Shown in pieces: positions 45,101 to 51,362 of a DNA stretch of 64,000 nucleotides (within the stretch, counting starts at the first letter, position 1; every line of letters begins with the position of its first letter). Both the position numbers and the translations under genes were made by a program. The DNA lies in contig NC_008347.1 in the NCBI RefSeq assembly GCF_000014745.1, positions 2,992,001 to 3,056,000 on the forward strand, in the 5' to 3' direction. The notes under the pieces were generated by a model that was not told the DNA's origin, made no database searches, and saw only the letters and a list, made by a program, of their open reading frames with translations. This DNA comes from Maricaulis maris MCS10 (GTDB lineage Bacteria; Pseudomonadota; Alphaproteobacteria; Caulobacterales; Maricaulaceae).

Positions 45101-46113
45101 GATTCTTCGGGCGTGGCCGTGGCCTGACCGGTGCCGAACGCACTGCCTATGAGCTAGGTGAGCGCCTGCGCGAGCGCTTCCTCGGGCGGCCCAGCTGGGC
45201 TGACTCCATTCCCGCGCGGACCTACACCGCCATCTCGGACATGCGCCATCGCGCCGATATTGCCCGGCTGGCGGCTGAGTCACCGGAGCGTTTCGCGCGG
45301 ATGATGGATGATCCGGTGGCTCGCGACCTGCTGCGCGCACCGCCCAACGCGACAACGCTCGATGACCTGGCACAGGCGGTCGACCGCGAGCGACGCCGCA
45401 TCGTGACCCCGATCAGCAGTGACTTCTACGATGATATGGCGCCGGGTACGCCCGACCCGCTGGGGTTCCGGTTCGTCGACAGGGTGTTCGACTATCCGGG
45501 CGGCAACCGGGAAGCGGTCTCGGAAGCCTATATCGGTCAGCTGGAAGTCGGGGGCTTCAAGCGGATCCTCTACCGAGAAGACGACACCACGGTGAGCATC
45601 GGCATGCAGATGTCCGAGTTGTATGATGACGCCCCGACCTGGGTCGGCACGGCGCGCCGGAACCTGCTCGGCGAAGCGGCAACCCGCCCCGGGATTCCCG
45701 TCTCGCTCTACATGAATGCCCGCACCTTTGCCCAATTGGGCGTTGAATTCGGCGACACACGCTTGCGAAGTGTGTTCCTCAGCAACATCACCAATGGCCA
45801 GACGGCGATCCAGCTGCATTGGCTGAGAAACGCATACCCCGACACCCCGATCGACGAGTTATTGCGCTACACGCACTCCTACCGATACGCCGAGACAGCC
45901 ATCACGCAAGCCGGTTTCCGGGTCACGGGTGCACGCATCGTCCCGAAGCCGAACTATGCCCGCATGACAGCAGAAAGCCTCCTGGGTCGCCCGGGCGCGT
46001 ATTTTCGCAGCGATGTCGACTGGCGAGTTTATCTCCAACGCCACGGGATCGAACCGGACGCGATTATCGAAAACGGACACACTTTCGAGCTTCTCGTGGA
46101 GCCGTTCGATTGA
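42100..46113 (+). CDS. Very large membrane-anchored protein of unknown function
   Basis: A 1337-residue protein, unrecognised. One membrane helix at about residues 22-45 anchors it; the next 450 residues are beta-rich (VSVDGVWRVSTQDF, SLNGQWTQRW). The middle is helical, with a hydrophobic glycine/alanine-rich stretch (VVLAAAIGGGLGAAAFGTVSAAW, written here as its key residues, about 850-872). The last 230 residues form a separate compact region ending HTFELLVEPFD. The layout (anchor, long body, hydrophobic segment, distinct C-terminal domain) recalls polymorphic-toxin or contact-dependent proteins, but no known toxin motif or immunity gene is visible. It is coupled to the exported protein upstream and followed by IS debris. 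Confidence 0.78.
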   Translation: MSGFWSSLLGDLKARRLTNRTAGAVGGGGALIAVTVAVSQFLLSGYPVSQDDAAAQQAETREIAGLRDRALGSEEAAAPERLPEFRATSFDPASVSVDGVWRVSTQDFALGEVTGRAIIDEAEQSAVVRLIHPHSGETYTLRSTRFERNLGVLQLRLEGEWPGAGEQRRNAIGEVIESQAATVSFSAGGEPFALNVQRPVRMTQRVIELEFAIDPVSLNGQWTQRWNAPRYGGQTYSGRQGDLSYADDDTGQIVFSGRETWSRLEPRIHVVVPLSRQMQRLEYGVVRRPHPDGNFSGDAVDPISHRTLLVIGTDLPIGLGEPVDLGSGDGDVSYALEMKQYQFASDFARRAEVGYDRLRSEVDPETYRRLQDMDAILVRADITDETLPGRKTLELNGAEGSWVLRFGDFSGRIDFARRLNDRETEATDVLLAPETMVVELSPDRDLKVESVDVVVFRGAEPVLFDSRSVGATTADDATRQVRRIPARRETTRRYDPVTGDEREVIVYRTVPLRLHPRGEPSRAEGWPIEVSEGDTLRAIVADPGVYEPRPQIAGAIVATSIAQVANARNGDHGEPNLTWGRALFDAYQCAEIEIDLASVSDNPDLSTADRLNRLSQVEVEEFSNLILLNPTDTLGALSRRLTGYTIADVYRPTWFSVGVSAGDHAAMLLLRDVFIDLMTEQESAWSDARLTGDALDGLRRQIDQIVFEPGQPIGDFDVRAPDGEMVEFYRTFSDDPSLKAAYGLDDAGLADWRRSATREAGQAYRAAIAASRRTAEETDACDVEGLLEMTAFGFGAVERQIMPRLMRPSPDGFGWEPDRVARSYVRGHTTLARAIQAQEDFSRADTDRVVLAAAIGGGLGAAAFGTVSAAWLAFAVDVGDLGLTATNESIAIWEAEEERTFARGATAVLGAGRYDYANQAANMQWFTGVTKTALGAYGAADSFVDAWRLTSVTRSVQRGHQRIAADLTPADFDRLERSIQQDVLTAIEEARRLDQSFNTPGFFGRGRGLTGAERTAYELGERLRERFLGRPSWADSIPARTYTAISDMRHRADIARLAAESPERFARMMDDPVARDLLRAPPNATTLDDLAQAVDRERRRIVTPISSDFYDDMAPGTPDPLGFRFVDRVFDYPGGNREAVSEAYIGQLEVGGFKRILYREDDTTVSIGMQMSELYDDAPTWVGTARRNLLGEAATRPGIPVSLYMNARTFAQLGVEFGDTRLRSVFLSNITNGQTAIQLHWLRNAYPDTPIDELLRYTHSYRYAETAITQAGFRVTGARIVPKPNYARMTAESLLGRPGAYFRSDVDWRVYLQRHGIEPDAIIENGHTFELLVEPFD

Positions 46114-46265
46114 TGAGGGGGTCGGCGGAGTTTGGGGAGATCTCGCCTTGGTGACCCAGGTTCGCGCTACCCGTCTTGAGGGTTCTGCTCTGCCCCCAGG
46201 AAACTGGATCGTTTTGGATTGGAGTTTTCCGGTGGTCTGGAAGCGGGCTGAGCGGAGACAGAAAG

Positions 46266-46532
46266 ATGCGAGCCTCGAAGTTCACGGACGCGCAGAAGGC
46301 ATTCAATTTGAAGCAGGATGAAGCCGGGATTCCGGTTGCGGAGATCTGCCGCAAGGCGGGGATCAGCCAAGCGACTTTCTTCAACTGGAAGAAGCGTTAT
46401 GGCGGTCTGATGCCGTCGGAAATGCGGCGCCTCAAGGAGCTGGAGGACGAGAACGCCCGGCTGAAACGGATCGTGGCCGATCTGTCTTTGGACAAAGAGA
46501 TGCTGCAGGACGTTCTCAAACGAAAGCTGTAA
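46266..46532 (+). CDS. IS3-family transposase OrfA
   Basis: An 88-residue OrfA: MRASKFTDAQKAF start, helix-turn-helix with PVAEICRKAGISQATFFNWKK, and a leucine zipper (LKELEDENARLKRIVADL) for multimerisation. OrfB continues in the -1 frame from the CAAACGAAAG area, the usual IS3 frameshift arrangement. Confidence 0.92.
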   Translation: MRASKFTDAQKAFNLKQDEAGIPVAEICRKAGISQATFFNWKKRYGGLMPSEMRRLKELEDENARLKRIVADLSLDKEMLQDVLKRKL

Positions 46533-47368
46533 GGCCTGGTCGCAAGCGGGAGCTTGTCAAACAGGCGGTTCGTGAATCGGGCGTGTCGACCCGCAGGGCC
46601 TGCAGAAACCTGCTGCTCGACACGTCGACCTTCCACTGCCGGCCTCGGCGACCCGACCAGGCCGCGTTGAAAGAGCGCATCATGGACATCTGCGGGACCC
46701 GCGTGCGGTACGGATATCGGCGCGTTCACGTCATGCTCAGGCGGGAGGGTTGGTTCGTGAACCAAAAGAAGGATCGTCGCCTTTACAATGAGATGGGCCT
46801 TCAGGTGCGCAACAAACACCCGCAGCTCAAGGTGAGGGCCAAGCTGATCCGCGATCGCCGGTAGGCGGTCTCACCCCTGGAAATCTGGGCGATGGACTTC
46901 GTGCATGATCAGCTCGCGACCGGGCGCAGGCTCCGCATCCAGACGGTGGTCGATACCTGGTCGAGATACGTGCCGGCCATCGATGCCCGCTACAGCTATC
47001 GCGGTGAGGATGTGGTTGTGACCCTGGAATGCATCTGCGCCCAGACGGGTTATCCAAGGATGATCCGTGTGGATCAGGGCTCGGAGTTCATCTCCCGGGA
47101 TCTCCACCTGTGGGCCTATGCTAACGGCGTCACGCTGGACTTCTTACGGCCCGGCGCGCCGACCGACAATGCCTTCATCGAGGCGTTCAATGGCCGACTG
47201 CGGGCCGAGTGCCTGTCGGCAAACTGGTTCATGAGCCTACCCGATGCCCGTGAAAAGCTGGAGTGTTGGCGTGGAGACTACAATACGGTAAGACCGCACA
47301 GCGCCATCGGGAACAAGCCCCCGGTCACGCTGATCAATCACGCCGGTGTCGCCAGTCCACAAGCATGA
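46523..47368 (+). pseudogene. IS3-family transposase OrfB with in-frame stop
   Basis: The DDE integrase part reads RPGRKRELVKQAVRESG, then YGYRRVHVMLRREG, up to IRDRR, where TAG (46862-46864) stops it. The same frame resumes with LEIWAMDFVHDQ (first Asp), IRVDQGSEF (second Asp) and DNAFIEAFNGRLRAECL (Glu). All three catalytic residues remain, so a single base change inactivated it. The stop splits it into 110- and 160-residue pieces. Confidence 0.88.
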
Positions 47369-47419
47369 AAACGCCGCGAAACTCTAACCGGCAATGGTCC
47401 AGACTTGGGTGTCAGAGCA

Positions 47420-47467
47420 GAAAGCATCAGACTCTCGAAATAAACGAGGGAGCCAAAGGGCTTAGGT
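47420..47467 (+). repeat. Terminal remnant of an IS3 element related to IS-C
   Basis: The sequence encodes ESIRLSK followed by a stop and ends with ...GGGAGCCAAAGGGCTTAGGTCA, matching the orfB end and terminal inverted repeat of the element at 49931-51167 (there ESVRLSQ, then ...GGGAGCCAAGGGGCTCAGGTCA). Only these 48 bp of this copy survive, in plus orientation, immediately after IS-A. Confidence 0.8.
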
Positions 47468-48524
47468 CACTGGGTCAGACTTCGTGCCTTATTCAGGGAT
47501 GTGGACAGTCGCTCGCTCAAGCACTCGTCCCTGAGGCGGCCAGTGAATTTTTCCACGAAGCCGTTCTGCTGGCGCTTGCCCGGAGCGTTTTATTGCCCCT
47601 TGACGCCGAGTTCCTTCTGTCAGCGCAGGATGGCGCGGCTCGTCAGACCGGTACCTTTATCCGAGAGGATCAAAGCAGGGTTGCCGCGCCGGGCGATGAT
47701 CCGGCCGAGGTCGCGGACGACGCTCACGTCCGCGAGCGAGATGTCCACCACAATCGTCAGCGCTTCACGTGTGAAGTTATCGACCACGCACAACATGCGT
47801 AGGCAGCGTCCGTCCGTGTGCACAGCCCAGACGAAATCCAGGCTCCAGCGCTGGTTTGGACCGCTCGGCAGCACCATTGGTCGTCCTGGGCCAGTCTGCC
47901 ACTCGCGGCCGCATCTGCAACATACCCTCGGCCCTCCTCGCGGTAGATGGGGTAGAGCTTCTTGTGGTTCGCACTCAGCCCCTCCCGGGCCAGAAGTATG
48001 CGCAGCCGGCGATAACCGATGCGACGCCGCTCCTCGGTCAAGTCACGTAGACGTTCGCGCGGCACCTCATCGCCCACGTCGCGCTTGCGATACAGGAAAG
48101 TCGGCCGGTCCAGCCGGACTAACCAGCACTCCCTACGCTCGCTCTGCCCGTGCGCCTCCATAAGGTGCCGCGTGGCCCGTCGCTTCGCATCGGGCGTCAG
48201 AAGTCTTTTGAAGCCAAATCCTTCAGCGCCGCAATGTCCAGCATCTGTTCGGCCAGCAGGCGTTTCAGCTTGGCATTCTCGGCGTCCGGCGTCCGAAGCA
48301 GCTGCGGATCCGACACCATCATGCCAACGAACGTGGCCTTGTACCTGTAAAACGTCGCATCCGAGATGCCGTAATTGCGGCATAGCTCCTTGGTCTTGAC
48401 ACCCGCCTCGTGCTCGCGGAGCATCCCGATAATCTGTTCTTCCGAATAACAGCTCTGGCGCACCGTCTGCCGCCGTTCCGACAGACTCTCAATTCAATAG
48501 CGCGACCATATGGGACTCAGGTCA
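47468..48524 (-). mobile_element. Degenerate IS3-family element (IS-B)
   Basis: On the minus strand an OrfA at 48197-48463 is followed by OrfB pieces in several frames: RLLTPDAKRRATRHLMEAHG and RRRIGYRRLRILLAREGLS in one, QRWSLDFVWAVHTDGRCLRM in another, and [22 protein letters not shown] further on, broken by stops. Its OrfA-proximal end (48480-48524, ...CAGGTCA) resembles the matching end of IS-C. The OrfB end is truncated at about 47468, beside the 48-bp remnant. It is clearly dead. Confidence 0.85.
48197..48463 (-). CDS. IS3-family transposase OrfA of the degenerate element
   Basis: An intact 88-residue OrfA: YSEEQIIGMLREHEAG, helix-turn-helix TKELCRNYGISDATFYRYK, and a short zipper NAKLKRLLAEQMLDIAALKD. 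Its OrfB partner is destroyed by frameshifts and stops, so it has no transposase to join. Confidence 0.88.
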   Translation of the reverse strand: MRQSCYSEEQIIGMLREHEAGVKTKELCRNYGISDATFYRYKATFVGMMVSDPQLLRTPDAENAKLKRLLAEQMLDIAALKDLASKDF

Positions 48525-48733
48525 AGTAGTTACCATTACGCGAAGCCTCCAAGTAAAAAACCGTGTACCTCTGCCGGCATTGAGGGCGTCGTGTAATTTT
48601 TTGGGTCCGGCAGCAGCCTATTTACAGGCTCCACTAGAATTTGCGGGTAGCGTTATGCGGGTTATGAATTTTCTAACTAGGTTTCTACCCATTTGGGGTT
48701 GGCAGCATTTGCCAAACAAGGAAAGTAGCGATC

Positions 48734-49726
48734 ATGAACATCCTGGTAATCGGCGGGGCCGGCTTTATTGGCTCGCATGTCTGCAAGGCAATCGCGGCTC
48801 GGGGTGATTTGCCGATCGTGTTTGATAATCTCTCGCGCGGAAATGCTCATGCCGTGCAGTGGGGGCCGCTTTTCAAAGGCGATGTCCGTGATGCGGCGGC
48901 GCTCGACTTAGTTTTTGGTGACTATACGCCTGTCGCCGTTATGCACTTTGCTGCAAATACTGAGGTCGAAGAGGGTGAGCAGGCGCCTCTGGCCTTTTGG
49001 GACAACAATGTGGGCGGTGTGATCGCGCTGCTTCAGGCCATGCGTCGCGCGGGCTGCGACCGATTGGTCTTTTCCTCTACTTGCGCAACCTACGGCATGA
49101 TTGAGCAGTTTCCTCTCACCGAAGACAGGCTGCAGTTACCAGTCAATGTTTATGGGCGAACCAAGTTGGCAGTTGAACACATGCTGGCTGATGTCAGCCG
49201 GACGGAGGGCTTGCGCTACGCAGCGCTGCGCTATTTCAATGCCGCAGGCGCGAGCCCAGACGGCGAGATCGGTGAGGAGCACAAGCCGGAAACTCATCTG
49301 ATCCCTAATGCCCTAAAGGCCGCCGCAGGCCTGGGCGGCACCATGAAGGTGTTCGGTGGTGACTATGACACGCCAGACGGAACATGCATCCGCGACTACA
49401 TTCATGTCATGGATCTGGCTGCGGCACATCTAGCAGCGCTTGATCGCCTTGGCAGGTACAAGGGGGGAGTTGCTTGCAATGTTGGCACGGGCCAAGGACA
49501 TTCGGTGCGCGACGTGCTCGAAGCCGTTGAGGCTGTGACCGGCAGACCCGTACCGTACGAGCTCCATGACCGCCGGCCCGGCGATCCGCCGCGGCTCGTC
49601 GCGGATGTGACGTTGTCCCGGGACCTTCTGGGCTTCCAGCCGGTAAGCTCGGACTTAGAAACAATCGTACGCACGGCCTGGAATTTTCACCAAGCCAGAT
49701 GGCAAGCGACGGTCGTGTCAGATTAA
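48734..49726 (+). CDS. galE: UDP-glucose 4-epimerase
   Basis: A 330-residue extended short-chain dehydrogenase. NAD-binding GGAGFIGSHVC at residues 7-17, active-site SSTCATYG and YGRTK (Tyr-x-x-x-Lys), RYFNAAGA and CIRDYIHVMDLA are all diagnostic of GalE. It interconverts UDP-glucose and UDP-galactose for cell-surface glycans. It sits intact between IS remnants, 2 kb from a glycan-modifying fusion gene, and its base composition is more AT-rich than that of the first 38 kb, suggesting it came with a surface-polysaccharide island. The 209 bp before it (48525-48733) hold no recognisable gene. Confidence 0.95.
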   Translation: MNILVIGGAGFIGSHVCKAIAARGDLPIVFDNLSRGNAHAVQWGPLFKGDVRDAAALDLVFGDYTPVAVMHFAANTEVEEGEQAPLAFWDNNVGGVIALLQAMRRAGCDRLVFSSTCATYGMIEQFPLTEDRLQLPVNVYGRTKLAVEHMLADVSRTEGLRYAALRYFNAAGASPDGEIGEEHKPETHLIPNALKAAAGLGGTMKVFGGDYDTPDGTCIRDYIHVMDLAAAHLAALDRLGRYKGGVACNVGTGQGHSVRDVLEAVEAVTGRPVPYELHDRRPGDPPRLVADVTLSRDLLGFQPVSSDLETIVRTAWNFHQARWQATVVSD

Positions 49727-49773
49727 ACGCAGGTTGAGCGCGATCGCTAGATTTCGAAGCGTCGGCCGACGCG

Positions 49774-49930
49774 TAACCCGTTCATGTATTGCAAGACTTC
49801 GCCAGAGATCATTCGTCTGGCGGTGATAATGTACGTCCGCTTTCCGCTGTCGTTGCGGAACGTGGAAGATCTCCTCTGTAAGCGAAGCATCGACATCACG
49901 CACGAGACGTACCGGTTCTGTTGGGACCGG
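49774..49930 (+). pseudogene. IS6-family transposase, N-terminal fragment
   Basis: The frame reads KTSPEIIRLAVIMYVRFPLS, then RNVEDLL, ITHETYRFCWDR, the N-terminal part of IS6-family transposases (usually ...HETVRFWWNRFGP). It is cut exactly at 49930, where the inverted repeat of IS-C begins. The continuation is not found beyond the other end of IS-C, so a deletion also occurred. Confidence 0.8.
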
Positions 49931-49956
49931 TGACCTGAGCCCCTTGGCTCCCTTGT

Positions 49957-50904
49957 TTATTGTGAGAGTCTGACGCTTTCATAGTTCATGGTTTTGAGGT
50001 TGGCGAGCGCGCCGGGAGCGGAGCCCTCGGACAGCTCGAGCGACCGGCGCGCTGCGGGCGACAGCCCGCCCAAGGATGAGTGAGGCCGGTGGTGGTTATA
50101 GTCGTGCCGCCATCGCGCCAGCACCTTTCGTGCATGGGCGAGGCTGTCGAACACTTCCTCGTTCAGACACTCGTCGCGAAGCTTTCCATTGAATGACTCA
50201 ACGAGGCCATTCTGCTGGGGCTTGCCCGGTGCGATGTAGTGCCAGGCGATACCGGTCTGGCTCTGCCATTCGCGGATGGAACGACTTGTCAGTTCTGTGC
50301 CGTTTTCCGACACGATGGTCTCAGGCTCGCCGTAGAGGCGGATGCAGCGGTCGAGTTCGCGAGCCACACGGGCACCCGACAGCGACGTGTCGGCCACCAG
50401 AGCCAGTCATTCCCGCGTATAGTCGTCGGTCACGTTCAGCATCCGGAACCGCTGCGCTGAACCGAAGATATCCGACACGAAGTCGAGGCTCCAGCGCTTT
50501 GTTGGACCATCCGGCACCGGCATAGGCTCGCGTGTTCCCGTGGCCCGTTTGCGGCCACGCCTGCGCCTCACCGTCAGCCCTTCTTCCTTACAGAGCCGGC
50601 GAAGCTTCTTGTGGTTCATCGTGATGCCCTCACGTTCAAGCATCAGACCGATCCGTCGATAGCCGAAGCGGCGACGTGCCGCCGCAATCACACGCATGCG
50701 GGCTCGGATATCCTGACTGTCCGTGACCGCTTCTCGCCGAACTGTCTTCGGGTCGACGCTGACCAACTTACAGGCGCGGCGCTGTGAAATGTCGTAAGTC
50801 TCGATCACCTTGAGCGCCGCATCCCGCTTCAATTGGGGCGTCGTCAGGACTTTCCCAGCAGGTCTTTCAGGACCGAGTTGCCAGCATGCTGTCAGCCAGC
50901 AGCT
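49957..50904 (-). pseudogene. IS3-family transposase OrfB with in-frame TGA
   Basis: The frame reads LKRDAALKVIETYDISQRRA, RRRFGYRRIGLMLEREGI, KRWSLDFVSDIFG (first Asp) and NVTDDYTRE, then TGA at 50407-50409 where relatives have Cys. It resumes in frame with [22 protein letters not shown] (second Asp) and [14 protein letters not shown] (Glu). One base change (TGC to TGA) explains the loss. Catalytic residues are otherwise intact. Confidence 0.87.
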
Positions 50905-51106
50905 TCTTGAGTCGCCCGTTATCGGTCTCAAGCACCTTCAGCCGACGGGCATAAGACACATCCAGACCGCCGAACTTGGCCTTCCACTTGTAAAACGTCG
51001 CCGAGCTGACCCCGTGACGCCGACACACCCCCGACGTCGCCATGCCACGCTCCTGTTCTGCCAGGATCGCGATGATCTGTTCCTCGGAAAATTTGCTCTT
51101 ACGCAT
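50867..51106 (-). CDS. IS3-family transposase OrfA (IS-C)
   Basis: A 79-residue OrfA: MRKSKFSEEQIIAILAEQ, helix-turn-helix TSGVCRRHGVSSATFYKWKAKFGG and a zipper (RRLKVLETDNGRLKKLLADSM). The C-terminus diverges from the common form (LLAEQMLDNAMLRD) after LLADSML, suggesting a small indel there. Confidence 0.9.
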   Translation of the reverse strand: MRKSKFSEEQIIAILAEQERGMATSGVCRRHGVSSATFYKWKAKFGGLDVSYARRLKVLETDNGRLKKLLADSMLATRS

Positions 51107-51167
51107 CGTCTGTCTCCCATACGACAGACTCTCATTTCAAATGCGGGACCAAATGGGTCTCAGGTCA

Positions 51168-51269
51168 CTCGCCTGGTACAACACCAACCGACCGCACTAT
51201 GCTCTCTCGCGGCAACCGTCAGCCAAAAGGCTCAGCCATCTGAACAACGTCTTAAGAAACGATAATTAG
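51168..51269 (+). pseudogene. Transposase C-terminal fragment (integrase-type)
   Basis: Directly beyond IS-C the frame reads LAWYNTNRPHYALSRQPSAK then RLSHLNNVLRND and a stop. The YNTxRPHxAL motif is the C-terminus of IS3/IS481-type integrases. Nothing of its upstream part is found in the window. Confidence 0.75.
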
Positions 51270-51362
51270 ACCACAAGGGCCGTTGCACCCGAAATCCGCA
51301 TTAGGGATGAGCGCCAATTTGTTGCAAGAATGTTTGCCGTGTCACGGACTAGGAGACCTCAA

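Larger units (their letters stand above)
46186..47419 (+). mobile_element. IS3-family insertion sequence (IS-A), OrfB broken
   Basis: About 1234 bp with inverted ends TGCTCTGCCCCCAGG (46186) and, on the opposite strand, TGCTCTGACACCC (from 47419). It carries OrfA and a frameshift-linked OrfB of the IS407-like group. I found no target duplication. OrfB has an amber codon, so autonomous transposition is doubtful. It abuts a 48-bp end of a different IS3 element, suggesting insertion into, or recombination with, that element. Confidence 0.85.
49931..51167 (-). mobile_element. IS3-family insertion sequence (IS-C), OrfB broken
   Basis: A 1237-bp element with imperfect inverted ends of about 45 bp: TGACCTGAGCCCCTTGGCTC at 49931, and on the other strand from 51167 TGACCTGAGACCCATTTGGT, both running to GAGAGTCTG(A/T)C. 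Transposase genes lie on the minus strand. No 3-bp target duplication is visible (left CGG, right CTC), consistent with flanking rearrangement: an IS6 fragment on the left and a different transposase tail on the right. Confidence 0.88.

Noticed and set aside
42100-46113. Calling the 1337-residue protein a polymorphic toxin
   Set aside because: Only the overall layout fits; there is no recognised toxin domain, HINT/pre-toxin motif or immunity gene, so it is left as unknown.
46186-47419. Target-site duplication around IS-A
   Set aside because: Left flank TTC and right flank GAA are not direct repeats; I see no duplication, so none is claimed.
48580-48733. Short open frame before galE as a gene
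   Set aside because: No ribosome site or domain, and it runs into galE in another frame; treated as intergenic.
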